Shown: positions 17,770 through 26,358 of the stretch, piece after piece
Layout: every line of letters starts with the position of its first letter
Position numbering within the stretch: position 1 is the stretch's first letter
Origin: Paraburkholderia sartisoli
Lineage (GTDB): Bacteria > Pseudomonadota > Gammaproteobacteria > Burkholderiales > Burkholderiaceae
Reading direction: 5' to 3'
Length of the DNA: 64,000 bases
Assembly: GCF_900107685.1 (NCBI RefSeq)
Contig: NZ_FNRQ01000001.1
Span: forward strand, 1,240,001 to 1,304,000
Made by a program: the position numbers and the translations under genes
The notes under the pieces: generated by a model
The model's database searches: none
What the model saw: only the letters and a program-made list of their open reading frames with translations
Told to the model about the DNA's origin: nothing

Positions 17770-18078
17770 ATGCAAACATCGCGTCGCAGCTTTCTTATTC
17801 TCAGCGCCGGCATGGTGTCGTCGCTGGCGTTGTCCCGCGCGGCCCTCGCCGACGGGCCGAAACTCAGCGAAGACGACCCCGCCGCGCAGAAACTCGGCTA
17901 CCGGCTCGATGCCTCGAAGGTCGACCGCGCGAAATTCCCGAACTGGGCCGCCAACCAGACGTGCAGCAACTGCTCGCTTTATCAGGGCGGCGCGAGCGAC
18001 CCGTACGGCGGTTGCGCGCTCTTTGGCGCGAAACAGGTCGCGGCGCACGGCTGGTGCGCGTCCTGGACGAACGCGTAG
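17770..18078 (+). CDS. High-potential iron-sulfur protein (HiPIP)
   Basis: Small periplasmic electron carrier, 102 aa, holding one [4Fe-4S] cluster. The N-terminus has a twin-arginine signal (SRRSFLILSAG) followed by a hydrophobic stretch, as expected for HiPIPs that are exported folded. Four cluster cysteines are visible at residues 65, 68, 82 and 96 in the family spacing (CSNC ... GC ... WC), with the typical WAANQTCSNCSLYQGG segment. It stands alone between divergent OpgC and aroG genes. Redox partners cannot be read from context. Confidence 0.93.
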   Translation: MQTSRRSFLILSAGMVSSLALSRAALADGPKLSEDDPAAQKLGYRLDASKVDRAKFPNWAANQTCSNCSLYQGGASDPYGGCALFGAKQVAAHGWCASWTNA

Positions 18079-18090
18079 GCGGTGTTCTCC

Positions 18091-18130
18091 GGTACACGCC
18101 GATAGACGCCGATAGACGCCGGTACACGCC
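18091..18130. repeat. Four tandem 10-bp units
   Basis: Four adjacent decamers, ggtacacgcc, gatagacgcc, gatagacgcc and ggtacacgcc, lie 12 bp after the HiPIP stop. They share the core of TA-A-ACGCC spacing and look like a short slippage-prone minisatellite. Confidence 0.75.
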
Positions 18131-18208
18131 GGTCGCGAGCGCACGCGGCGGATGCGATAATCGCGGTTTGCCGTTTGCCCTGTCGCAACCCGCCTTACGG
18201 AGATTATC

Positions 18209-19327
18209 TTGAGCCGCCTGGACAACCCTTTGCACGATCAGGAAGCCGGCCGTGCCGACTCGACGCAGGACACCACCCGCATCGACGACACCCGCATCGG
18301 CGCCGTTCGCCCCCTTATTTCTCCGGCGCTGCTGCAGGACGAACTGCCGGTTCCGCCGGACGTCCAGCGGCTCGTCGAAGAGAGCCGCTCGGCGATCGCG
18401 GACATCCTGCACGGCCGCGACGACCGCCTCGTGGTCGTCGTCGGCCCGTGTTCGATCCACGATCATCAGCAGGCGATGGATTACGCGCATCGTCTGAAGG
18501 AAGCCGCCGGCGCGTTAAAAGACGATCTGCTGGTCGTCATGCGCGTCTACTTCGAAAAGCCGCGCACGACGGTCGGCTGGAAGGGCTACATCAACGATCC
18601 GCAACTCGACGGCAGCTTCCGCATCAACGAGGGGCTGCGCCGCGCGCGTGAACTGCTGCTCGACATCAGCAGCCTCGGCCTGCCCACCGCGACGGAGTTC
18701 CTCGACCTGCTGAGCCCGCAATACATCGCCGACCTGATCGCGTGGGGCGCGATCGGCGCGCGCACGACGGAAAGCCAGAGCCATCGCCAGCTGGCGTCGG
18801 GCCTGAGCTGCCCGATCGGCTTCAAGAACGGCACCGACGGCGGCGTTCAGGTCGCCGCGGACGCGATCGTCGCGGCCCGCGCGAGCCACGCGTTCATGGG
18901 CATGACGAAGATGGGCATGGCGGCGATCTTCGAAACGCGCGGCAACGACGACGCGCACGTGATCCTGCGCGGCGGCAAGAAGGGCCCGAACTACGATAGC
19001 GCGGGCGTCGAGGCGAGCTGCTCGGCGCTGCGCGAACTGGGGCTGCGCGAGCAGGTGATGGTCGACTGCTCGCACGCCAATTCCGGCAAGTCGCACCTGC
19101 GGCAGATGGACGTCGCGGAAGATCTGGCCGGACAGCTTTCGGCAGGCGATCGCCGCATCGTCGGCGTGATGATCGAAAGCCACCTCGAGGAAGGGCGCCA
19201 GGACCTGAAACCCGGCGTGCCGCTGCGTTACGGCGTGTCGATCACGGACGCATGCCTTTCGTGGGCGCAGACCGCGCCCGTGCTCGACAGGCTCGCAGCC
19301 GCCGTTCGGGCACGCCGCGCGGGCTGA
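18209..19327 (+). CDS. aroG: 3-deoxy-7-phosphoheptulonate synthase (class I DAHP synthase)
   Basis: First enzyme of the shikimate pathway, joining phosphoenolpyruvate and erythrose 4-phosphate. The product is 372 aa. Class I motifs are present: VVVVGPCSIHD, VYFEKPRTTVGWKGYINDP, GARTTESQSHRQLASGLS, GFKNGTDG, and VDCSHANSGK with metal-binding Cys/His/Glu/Asp residues. The start is TTG at 18209, preceded by GGAG with 6-base spacing; no ATG gives a full-length product. Sensitivity to which aromatic amino acid cannot be judged here. It is followed by a possible GC-rich hairpin (19343-19364) without a clear T-run. Confidence 0.93.
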   Translation: MSRLDNPLHDQEAGRADSTQDTTRIDDTRIGAVRPLISPALLQDELPVPPDVQRLVEESRSAIADILHGRDDRLVVVVGPCSIHDHQQAMDYAHRLKEAAGALKDDLLVVMRVYFEKPRTTVGWKGYINDPQLDGSFRINEGLRRARELLLDISSLGLPTATEFLDLLSPQYIADLIAWGAIGARTTESQSHRQLASGLSCPIGFKNGTDGGVQVAADAIVAARASHAFMGMTKMGMAAIFETRGNDDAHVILRGGKKGPNYDSAGVEASCSALRELGLREQVMVDCSHANSGKSHLRQMDVAEDLAGQLSAGDRRIVGVMIESHLEEGRQDLKPGVPLRYGVSITDACLSWAQTAPVLDRLAAAVRARRAG

Positions 19328-19494
19328 ACCGATACCCGCCGGGGCCCGCGCCGCGGAGCGGGCCGATTGTTCGGATCCACCGACAAGTGACTTCGCGTTC
19401 CACGCATTTATCCGTGGACATGTCCCTCCTACAATTGCTTCCATCGACACATTGGATGCAGTGCCCCACGGTACACACGGGCGAAGGAGTAGAC

Positions 19495-19683
19495 ATGCGA
19501 GACCTGATCGAACGCCAGCTTTATCACCCGGCCGTGGTGCTGGCGATGGTGTCGCTCATGCAGCTCATGGTGTCGCACGATTTCAGCCTGAGCCAGGTGG
19601 GGTTTGTCGTCGCGACGCGCGGCGCGAAGGCCGCGCTCGACCGCTCGCGCGAGTTCATCTGCCACGTTCACTGCGAAGGCTGA
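19495..19683 (+). CDS. Small conserved-looking protein of unknown function
   Basis: 62 aa from the ATG at 19495, with a strong ribosome binding site (GAAGGAG, 5 bases upstream). The sequence begins MRDLIERQLYHPAVVLAMVSLMQLMVSHDFSL-like: a short amphipathic then hydrophobic helix, followed by a basic segment and CHVHCEG at the end. The Cys-x-His-x-Cys-like tail could bind metal. I do not recognise a family. The longer upstream open frame lacks support. Confidence 0.65.
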   Translation: MRDLIERQLYHPAVVLAMVSLMQLMVSHDFSLSQVGFVVATRGAKAALDRSREFICHVHCEG

Positions 19684-19798
19684 ACGTCCGCTGAACCTCG
19701 CCCGGACGCTGCCCCCCACGCTAAAGGCCCGCGAAACCGCACGGCGGAAAAGTCGCGTGTAAGATGGCACGACCCTTACCGGCTTCCGGAGGTCTGCC

Positions 19799-21220
19799 AT
19801 GCCCCAGCATTTCGACGCCATCGTGATCGGCACTGGACAGGGCGGCTCGCCGCTGGCGGTCCGGCTTGGCGAAAGCGGCCGCAAAACCGCTGTCATCGAA
19901 CGCGCGGCGTTTGGCGGCACATGCGTGAACGTGGGCTGCACGCCGACCAAGGCGTACGTGGCCTGCGCGCGCGCCGCGCACGTGGCGCGCCACGCGGTCG
20001 CGTACGGCGTCCAGATCACGGGTGACATCACGGTCGATCTCGCGCGCGTGAAGGCGCGCAAGGACGAGATCATCGGGCAGTCCAGAGGCGGCGTCGAAAA
20101 GTGGCTGCACGGCGCGACCAACGTGAGCGTCTTTAATGGCCACGCGCGCTTCACGGGTCCGCACACGATGCACGTCGAAGGACGCGACGGCCAGCCCGGC
20201 CAGCACCTCGAAGCCGACCAGATCTTCATCAACACCGGCACGCGCCCGGTCGTGCCGGCGCTGCCCGGCATCGACGACATCCGCTATTTCACGAACTCGA
20301 CGCTGCTTGAACTGACGACGTTGCCCGAGCATCTGGTGATCGTCGGCGCGAGTTATATCGCGCTGGAATTCGCGCAGGTGTTCCGGCGCTTCGGCAGCCG
20401 TGTGACGGTGATCGTGCGCGGCGATCGCGTGCTGAGCCGCGAGGACGCGGATTTCGCGAGAGCCGTGCAGGACGTGTTCGTGCGCGAAGGCATCGAATTC
20501 CGCTTTCACGCGGAACCCACGCGACTCGAAGCACCCGGCCGCCAGAACAGCGAAGGCAGCGCGGCGCGCATTCACTTTTCCGGCGACACGCCCGTGCTCG
20601 ACGCTTCGCATCTGCTCTTTGCAACCGGACGTCGCCCGAATACCGACGATCTCGGTCTCGAGGCCGCGGGCATCGTGGTCGACAGACACGGCATGATTCC
20701 CGTCGATGGCGAACTGCGGACCTCGGTGCCTGGCGTGTGGGCCATCGGCGACGTCAACGGACGCGGCGCATTCACGCACACGTCGTATAACGACTTCCAG
20801 GTCGTCGCGGCGAATGTGATCGATGCCGCGCGAACGGGCGAACGACGCAGCGTCGACGGCCGCACGATGGCGTATGCGGTGTTTGTCGATCCGCCGCTTG
20901 CGCGCGTGGGGATGTCGGAAGCCGACGTGCGCAGGTCGGGCCGCAAGGCGCTGATCGCGACGATGCCGATGTCGCGCGTCGGGCGTGCGCGCGAAAAAGG
21001 CGAGACCGCGGGTTTCATGAAGGTGCTCGTCGATGCCGACACGAAGCAGATTCTGGGCGCGACGATTCTCGGTGTGGATGGCGACGAGGCGATTCATACG
21101 TTCATCGACACCATTGCAGCCGGCGCACCGTACACCACGCTGATGCGCGCGATGCACATTCACCCCACCATCAGCGAACTCGTTCCAACACTGTTCGAAG
21201 GTCTCGAACCGATGGCTTGA
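19799..21220 (+). CDS. FAD-dependent pyridine nucleotide-disulfide oxidoreductase (mercuric reductase-like)
   Basis: 473 aa flavoprotein of the class I disulfide reductase family. It has the FAD dinucleotide motif VIGTGQGGSPLA, the redox-active disulfide GGTCVNVGCTPTK (Cys pair at about residues 41 and 46), an NAD(P)H-binding domain (LVIVGASYIALEFAQVF), the second FAD motif (VWAIGDVNGRGAFTHTSYND), and the C-terminal His-Glu of HIHPTISELVPTLF. It lacks the N-terminal heavy-metal domain and the C-terminal Cys pair of true mercuric reductases, so the substrate is unknown. The ATG at 19799 follows GGAGG. Confidence 0.88.
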   Translation: MPQHFDAIVIGTGQGGSPLAVRLGESGRKTAVIERAAFGGTCVNVGCTPTKAYVACARAAHVARHAVAYGVQITGDITVDLARVKARKDEIIGQSRGGVEKWLHGATNVSVFNGHARFTGPHTMHVEGRDGQPGQHLEADQIFINTGTRPVVPALPGIDDIRYFTNSTLLELTTLPEHLVIVGASYIALEFAQVFRRFGSRVTVIVRGDRVLSREDADFARAVQDVFVREGIEFRFHAEPTRLEAPGRQNSEGSAARIHFSGDTPVLDASHLLFATGRRPNTDDLGLEAAGIVVDRHGMIPVDGELRTSVPGVWAIGDVNGRGAFTHTSYNDFQVVAANVIDAARTGERRSVDGRTMAYAVFVDPPLARVGMSEADVRRSGRKALIATMPMSRVGRAREKGETAGFMKVLVDADTKQILGATILGVDGDEAIHTFIDTIAAGAPYTTLMRAMHIHPTISELVPTLFEGLEPMA

Positions 21221-21247
21221 GTGGTGGCCCATCAACAGGCACACGCG

Positions 21248-21610
21248 ATGAAACCCGAGACCGGAAATCTGTTCGACGTGTCGGGCCTCACGGCGCCCAC
21301 GGGTCCCGACGAGCGGTTCGACACGCTGGTCGATCGCACGGGGTTGCGTATCGAGCGGATCGTCTCGACAGGGCAGGCAAGCCCGGCGGGCTTCTGGTAC
21401 GACAGCCCCAACGAAGAGTGGGTGCTTCTCATCGCGGGCGCCGCCGCGCTCGAATTCGAAACACCCGCTGAATCCGGAGACATCGCGCGGCCACACATGA
21501 TGCAACCTGGCGATTACGTGCGGATTCCCGCGCATTGCCGGCATCGCGTGGCGTGGACGCATGCGGACGAACCGACGTTCTGGCTCGCGGTGCATTACGA
21601 ACACACCTGA
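21248..21610 (+). CDS. Cupin-domain protein
   Basis: 120 aa single-domain cupin. Core motifs: EEWVLLIAGAAALEFE for the first cupin box and GDYVRIPAHCRHRVAWTHADEPTFWLAVHYE for the second; the His residues in the second box could bind metal, while the first box is poor in His. The ATG at 21248 was preferred to a GTG at 21221, which would add nine residues. It lies 27 bp downstream of the FAD oxidoreductase on the same strand and is probably co-transcribed. Confidence 0.75.
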   Translation: MKPETGNLFDVSGLTAPTGPDERFDTLVDRTGLRIERIVSTGQASPAGFWYDSPNEEWVLLIAGAAALEFETPAESGDIARPHMMQPGDYVRIPAHCRHRVAWTHADEPTFWLAVHYEHT

Positions 21611-21684
21611 ACCGTCTGATCGCCCGGCGATGTGCGGCCTGTTAGCATTGAGGTCCAGCAAGAAAATCTTCAAGGAGCACAGCG

Positions 21685-22518
21685 ATGATCAGCGGAAAAA
21701 CGACGCTTGTTGCACACCTCGGCTACCCGACGGAGGCGTTCAAGGCGCCATTGATCTATAACCCGTGGTTCGAGAAAAACGGCATCGATGCCGTCGTGGT
21801 GCCGATGGGCGTGAAGCCCGAAGACTACGTCGCGTTTCTTCCGTTGCTGTTTCGCATGTCCAATATCCGCGGCGCGCTCGTCACGATGCCGCACAAGGTC
21901 ACGACGGTGGGCATCGTCGACGAGGTAACGCCGACCGCCGCCATCGCGGGCGCCTGCAACGCAATCCTGAAGCGCGAGGACGGCACGCTGCTCGGCGACC
22001 AGTTCGACGGCGCGGGCTTCGTGCGCGGCGTCGAGCGCAAGGGGCGCGTGCTCAAGGGCGCGCGCGTGCTGGTGCTCGGCAGCGGCGGCGTGGGCTCGGC
22101 GATCGCTGCTTCGCTCGCCGGCGCGGGCGTCGCGGAGATGGCGCTGTTCGACACGGCCGAGGCATCGGTCGAGGCGCTTGCGGACCGCCTGCGCAAACAC
22201 TATCCGCAACTCGTCGTGACCACGGGTTCCAAGGATCCGGCGGGCTTCGACCTGATCGTCAACGCGACGCCGCTTGGCATGAAAGACGGCGATCCGATGC
22301 CGTTCGACATCGACCGCATCGCACCCACCACGTTCGTTGGCGAGGTGGTGATGAAGTCCGAATACACGCCGCTGCTGCGCGCGGCGAAGGACAAGGGGTG
22401 CCCCGTGCAGGTCGGCACCGACATGCTGTTCGAAATGATCCCGGCCTATCTCGAGTTCTTTGGATTTGGCACCGCCACGGCCGAGGCGTTGCGCGCGGTT
22501 TCGCAGATCAGGCAGTAA
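21685..22518 (+). CDS. Shikimate dehydrogenase family protein
   Basis: NAD(P)-dependent oxidoreductase of the shikimate/quinate dehydrogenase family, 277 aa. The substrate-binding Lys and Asp pair is seen in VTMPHKVTTVGIVD and LLGDQFDGAGFVRG. The dinucleotide loop is VLGSGGVGSAIAASLAGAG. The C-terminus has GTDMLFEMIPAYLEFFGF. The N-terminal substrate motif (AHLGYPTEAFKAPLIYN) differs from the Ser-x-Ser of classical AroE, which suggests a paralogue for quinate or another hydroxy acid. The ATG at 21685 follows AAGGAG. Confidence 0.82.
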   Translation: MISGKTTLVAHLGYPTEAFKAPLIYNPWFEKNGIDAVVVPMGVKPEDYVAFLPLLFRMSNIRGALVTMPHKVTTVGIVDEVTPTAAIAGACNAILKREDGTLLGDQFDGAGFVRGVERKGRVLKGARVLVLGSGGVGSAIAASLAGAGVAEMALFDTAEASVEALADRLRKHYPQLVVTTGSKDPAGFDLIVNATPLGMKDGDPMPFDIDRIAPTTFVGEVVMKSEYTPLLRAAKDKGCPVQVGTDMLFEMIPAYLEFFGFGTATAEALRAVSQIRQ

Positions 22519-22697
22519 GGATGGGGCGAGGCGGGCAAATTGCCGCCGCAGGGGCGGCTTCGCCCTCAGGACAAACCCGGACTCCGGGTGAAATATGAAA
22601 GTGTGAAAGCATTGAGAAGGGTTTGCGTGGCTAGACTTCCCGGGAAAAGCGTCTGAAAGACGCAAATCCGCCCACGGGACAGATCGGAGACAACGCA

Positions 22698-24218
22698 ATG
22701 AACCACGCCTTCGGCCACGCCGGGCGGATTTTCGGCGCAGCCATGGCTGCGTCCGCCGCGCGGCTGCGCCCCGGCGCGCGCATGACAGACAGGGCGCCAC
22801 GCCGCGCCGTGTTTCCGGGCAGCCTGCGCGGCCGCCTGTTGTGGTGGCTGCTGCTGCCGCTGGCGGCGTTCGTGTCGATATCGGGCGTGATCTCGTTTCG
22901 CAACGCGATGGCCACAGCCGATCTCGTGCAGGACAACGCGCTTGCGTCGTCGATGCGGATCATCGGCGAGGACATCGACTGGAACGACGGCTCGGTCTCG
23001 GTGCAGATTCCCCCCGCCGCGCTGGAGCTCTTCGAATCGCCGGAGCGCGACAGCGTGTATTACCGCGTCGAGGCCCGCGAGCACCAGCTGCTTGCGGGCG
23101 GCACCAAACTGCCGTTGCCGCGTGGCGTGGGTCCCGTGCCCGTGCTGTATTCCACGCGTCTCGACGACGGCCGCGTCGTGCGCGCCGCGGCCTACGTGCG
23201 CCAGATGTACGACTCGGGGCGCACGGAAGGTGTCGTCGTTGCCGTCGCGAAGACGGAGGCCTCGCGCGACGCGATGGTCTGGCAATTGTTGCGTCCGCAG
23301 CTTTTCGGCGAGGTGCTGACGTTGCTGCTGGCGATGGTCTTCGTCTATCTCGGGCTCACGTTCGAACTGCGGCCGTTGATGAAGGTGAAGGACGATGTCG
23401 CCGACCGCAATCCGTCGCAACTGCAACCGCTGCGCGTGGCGAGGCTTCACGTCGAACTGCGTCCGATCGTCGACGCGATCAACCAGTGTATTGCGCGCAT
23501 GAGCCAGCAGGCCGCGATGCAGCGGCAGTTCATCTCCGACGCCGCGCATCAGCTGCGCACGCCGCTCACGCTGCTCGACGCGCAGATCCAGTTCGCGCGG
23601 CAACGGGAAAGCCGCGACGCGCGGCTAGGCGAAGCGCTTGCCGGCATGCACAAGAGTAGCCGCAGGATGACGACGCTGACCGACAAGCTGCTGCTGCTCG
23701 CGCAGGCGGAATCGGCGGCGCCGTCCCACACGGAGGAGTGCGTCGACCTGGTCGCGCTGATCGCGAGCGTGCTCGAATCACTGATCGCGTTCGCGCAGGC
23801 GCGCGAGATCGACCTGGGCGCGGAACTCGACGACAGCCTGTACGTCACCGGTGACGAAGCGTTGACCACGGCGCTCGTCACCAATCTGGTGGACAACGCG
23901 CTGCGTTATACGCAGACGGGCGGGCGCGTGACCGTGCAGGCGCGCGGCTCGCACGACTGCGTGACGCTGCGCGTGATCGACAACGGTCCGGGTATCAGGG
24001 CGGATGCGAAGGCGCGCGTCTTCGAGCGCTTCTATCGCGCGTCGAGCCACGCCGACGGCACAGGTCTCGGCCTGCCGATCGTGCGCGAGATCGCGCAGCG
24101 GCAGGGCGGTACCGTCACGCTTGAACCCGGCGAGAAGGGCATCGGTCTTGTGGCGACCGTCGAGATGCGTCCATGGCAGGCCGCGCCATGCGCGGATACA
24201 ACGAAGGAAAAAACATGA
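22698..24218 (+). CDS. TctE-like sensor histidine kinase
   Basis: 506 aa membrane kinase. There is a transmembrane helix near residue 50 (LLWWLLLPLAAFVSISGVIS), a periplasmic two-component sensor N-terminal domain of the TctE type (QDNALASSMRIIGEDIDW ... VYYRVEAREHQLLAGG), and a second helix (FGEVLTLLLAMVFVYLGLTF). A HAMP-like linker, HisKA with the phosphorylated His in SDAAHQLRTPL, and HATPase_c (DNALRYTQTGG, DNGPGIRADAK, GTGLGLPIV) follow. TctE relatives sense tricarboxylates, but no tctCBA transporter is adjacent. The start codon has GGAG 9 bases upstream; the stop overlaps the regulator gene as ATGA. Confidence 0.9.
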   Translation: MNHAFGHAGRIFGAAMAASAARLRPGARMTDRAPRRAVFPGSLRGRLLWWLLLPLAAFVSISGVISFRNAMATADLVQDNALASSMRIIGEDIDWNDGSVSVQIPPAALELFESPERDSVYYRVEAREHQLLAGGTKLPLPRGVGPVPVLYSTRLDDGRVVRAAAYVRQMYDSGRTEGVVVAVAKTEASRDAMVWQLLRPQLFGEVLTLLLAMVFVYLGLTFELRPLMKVKDDVADRNPSQLQPLRVARLHVELRPIVDAINQCIARMSQQAAMQRQFISDAAHQLRTPLTLLDAQIQFARQRESRDARLGEALAGMHKSSRRMTTLTDKLLLLAQAESAAPSHTEECVDLVALIASVLESLIAFAQAREIDLGAELDDSLYVTGDEALTTALVTNLVDNALRYTQTGGRVTVQARGSHDCVTLRVIDNGPGIRADAKARVFERFYRASSHADGTGLGLPIVREIAQRQGGTVTLEPGEKGIGLVATVEMRPWQAAPCADTTKEKT

Positions 24219-24928
24219 AACTGCTGCTTGTCGAAGACGACGCCGATCTCGCGCGCTGGGTGATCAACCTGATGCAGGTCGAGAACTTCGCGCTGGACTG
24301 GGCAGAGGACGGCGAACGCGCCGAAACGCTGCTCGGTTTGCAGCACTACGACGCGGTGCTGCTCGATCTGCGATTGCCCGGCATCGGTGGCAAGGACGTG
24401 CTTGCGCGTCTGCGTCGCAAGCGCGACAGCGTGCCCGTGCTGATGCTGACGGCCAACGGCTCGACCGACGACAAGGTCGCGTGTTTTTCGGCGGGCGCGG
24501 ACGACTACGTCGTCAAGCCGTTCGACGCACGCGAGCTGGTCGCGCGCATCAAGGCGCTGATACGACGGCAGGCGGCCGGTGACAAGGGGCAGTTTCTCGA
24601 CTGTGGCGATCTGCACTACCTGTTCGACACGCGCGAGTTCATGCTGCACGGTGAGCCGTTGCCGTTACGCCGCCGCGAGCACGCGATTCTCGAAACGCTG
24701 ATTCTCAAGCAGGGCAAGACGGTTGCGAAGGCGCTGCTCATGGACAGCGTCTTCAACCTCGACGACGAGCCGAGCGCCGATGCGATCGATATCTATATTC
24801 ACCGCCTGCGCAAGCACCTTGCGCATTCGAGCGCGAGAATCATGACCTTGCGTGGTCTCGGCTACATCCTTCGCGAGGAAGAGCCGCGTGAAGTCTTTGC
24901 CGGTGGCGCCGTCACGATGTCCAGTTAA
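24215..24928 (+). CDS. OmpR-family response regulator (TctD-like)
   Basis: 237 aa. Receiver domain with acidic pocket EDD, phospho-acceptor Asp in VLLDLRLPG, Thr in MLTANGS and Lys in DDYVVKPFD. The C-terminal winged helix has LPLRRREHAILETLI and AIDIYIHRLRKHL with GYIL at the end. The ATG overlaps the stop of the kinase gene (ATGA), so the two are made together as a cognate pair. Targets are unknown; the next gene is a DUF4148 protein 185 bp downstream. Confidence 0.9.
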   Translation: MKLLLVEDDADLARWVINLMQVENFALDWAEDGERAETLLGLQHYDAVLLDLRLPGIGGKDVLARLRRKRDSVPVLMLTANGSTDDKVACFSAGADDYVVKPFDARELVARIKALIRRQAAGDKGQFLDCGDLHYLFDTREFMLHGEPLPLRRREHAILETLILKQGKTVAKALLMDSVFNLDDEPSADAIDIYIHRLRKHLAHSSARIMTLRGLGYILREEEPREVFAGGAVTMSS

Positions 24929-25113
24929 TGTTTTCACCGGGGTTTGGGGTCAGGCTGTAAGCGCTTTTTCAGGGTCACAACTTCCAGTCAACCCTCGTGT
25001 TCTGAAAGGCGCCGTGTTACCAGGACAGCTAAGGGTTATTTAAGGATGTGCTCCCTATCCTGTCACATGTATCGTCCGGATTCTCCGGGCGGTCGTGTTC
25101 AAGGAGAACCCGC

Positions 25114-25434
25114 ATGAAAGCCCTTATTTCATCGTTTGTCGTTGCCGGCGCGCTGGTTGTTCCCGCCGTTTCGTTCGCTCAGGACAGTTACAACTATCCG
25201 GTGACGCGGGACACCGTTCGCGCACAGATCGCGCAGGCAGAGCAGTCGGGCAAGTTACATCAATCGAAAGCCCACTACCCGCAGTACAACCGGTCCGCAT
25301 ATGCAGTCGCGTCTAACGCGGCACCGGCGGGGAATGTCGATTACGGTCCCGCAACGCATGGTTCAACACAGTCGGGTCAGCCAGCCGGCGCGTCGCATTC
25401 CATCGCCGGGCGTCCGTTGTATTCGGCTCATTGA
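25114..25434 (+). CDS. DUF4148 secreted protein
   Basis: 106 aa with a clear Sec signal peptide (MKALISSFVVAGALVVPAVSFA, cleavage after AQ-type site). The DUF4148 motif follows: TRDTVRAQIAQAEQSGKLHQSKAHYPQ. The tail is rich in Ala, Gly, Ser and Gln. The family is abundant in Burkholderiaceae and has no established function. AAGGAG precedes the ATG at 25114; a longer upstream frame is not supported. An intrinsic-terminator-like hairpin follows the stop. Confidence 0.88.
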   Translation: MKALISSFVVAGALVVPAVSFAQDSYNYPVTRDTVRAQIAQAEQSGKLHQSKAHYPQYNRSAYAVASNAAPAGNVDYGPATHGSTQSGQPAGASHSIAGRPLYSAH

Positions 25435-25457
25435 GCGCTTCGCCTGATGTGAAAGCG

Positions 25458-25480
25458 AGGGCGCCGGACGGCGCCCTTTA
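25458..25480 (+). terminator. Probable terminator after the DUF4148 gene
   Basis: AGGGCGCC (25458-25465) pairs with GGCGCCCT (25470-25477) around a four-base loop, followed by a short TTTA run. The stem is strong and the T-run weak. Confidence 0.6.
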
Positions 25481-25528
25481 ATGAGGCCCTGTGTTACAGG
25501 ACGCGCCTCTATTAACAGTCGGGCAGTT

Positions 25529-25546
25529 CGGTCATTTGAATGACCG
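25529..25546. repeat. 18-bp palindrome
   Basis: CGGTCATT and AATGACCG are perfect arms around TG, located 20 bp beyond the stop of the leftward DUF2182 gene. With no T-run it may be a transcriptional roadblock or regulator site rather than a terminator. Confidence 0.45.
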
Positions 25547-25566
25547 TGTGAGAAGAGAAAAGCCGA

Positions 25567-26358
25567 TCACACCAGCAGGGTGACGCCTGCCCACGCGATC
25601 AGCACGACGCCCAGCAGGCGGCCGGCACGCTCACCGCCATGCAGGATTTTTTCGACGAAAACGACTAGCGACAACGCGGCGATCCAGACGAGATTCATGA
25701 TGCCGCCGACAAACAGCAACGCCATCAACAGCCAGCAGCAGCCCGCGCAGTACATGCCATGACGCATCCCGAGCAGGAAGCTGCCCGCGACACCTGGACG
25801 CCAGTGCGCGGTAAGGAAATTCACGGGTGAACGGCACTGCGTCAGGCAGGCGTGCTTGAGCGGCGAGAACTGATAGACGCCCGCCGCGGCCAGAACGATC
25901 GCGGAAAGGGGCGCGCTCTTCGACCACAACATCATTTCCGAAATGAGGCCGGTCGGTTGCAGCACCTTCTGCAGCGATGCCGCGCAGATCGAGAATGCCA
26001 GCCATGTGGTCAGGTAACCGGCCAGAAGAAACAACGACGGGCGGGCCAATCTGGCCTCGATCGCGTCGTGGTGCCGCAATACGCGTCGATACAGCAGGAC
26101 CAGCGGCGCCGCGCTGGGCGTCATCATCGCGATCATCATCACCCACCACATGAGGATCACGGTCGGCAGCGACGGATCCATTCCCCCGCCGGCGTCTGCC
26201 AGTCGATGCGGGAACAGCGCGACGGCCGTCATCTCGAGTGCGGACATGCCGGTTCCGGCGCCCGTCCACACGTAGGCCCACGACAACGCGACGACGGCGA
26301 CGATGCCGAGCGCGGTGATGACGCGCTCACGTCCGAGGATATTTTCGACGCTGCTCAT
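25567..26358 (-). CDS. DUF2182 multi-pass membrane protein
   Basis: 263 aa with about six or seven hydrophobic helices. Family hallmarks include MWWVMMIAMMTPSAAPLVLLY and GMRHGMYCAGCCWLLMALLFVGGIMNLVWI; the Met-, His- and Cys-rich membrane segments suggest metal handling. Databases describe this family as predicted metal-binding membrane proteins. Its start overlaps the end of the DUF1326 gene (26355-26358), and the two families commonly occur together. The biochemical role is unknown. Confidence 0.8.
   Translation of the reverse strand: MSSVENILGRERVITALGIVAVVALSWAYVWTGAGTGMSALEMTAVALFPHRLADAGGGMDPSLPTVILMWWVMMIAMMTPSAAPLVLLYRRVLRHHDAIEARLARPSLFLLAGYLTTWLAFSICAASLQKVLQPTGLISEMMLWSKSAPLSAIVLAAAGVYQFSPLKHACLTQCRSPVNFLTAHWRPGVAGSFLLGMRHGMYCAGCCWLLMALLFVGGIMNLVWIAALSLVVFVEKILHGGERAGRLLGVVLIAWAGVTLLV

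Noticed and set aside
18091..18130. Tandem repeats as a CRISPR array
   Set aside because: Units are 10 bp with no spacers; no cas genes in the window.
19343..19364. GC-rich hairpin after aroG as an intrinsic terminator
   Set aside because: The stem GGCCCGC/GCGGGCC is good but no T-run follows, so it was mentioned only in the aroG entry.
19799..21220. Mercuric reductase (merA)
   Set aside because: It lacks the N-terminal heavy-metal domain and C-terminal Cys pair, and there are no other mer genes.
19721..21673. 650-codon open frame on the minus strand
   Set aside because: Antisense to the FAD oxidoreductase and cupin genes, which have full family motifs; composition typical of a shadow.
22566..23603. 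345-codon open frame on the minus strand
   Set aside because: Antisense to the TctE-like kinase; Arg/Gln/His-rich shadow.
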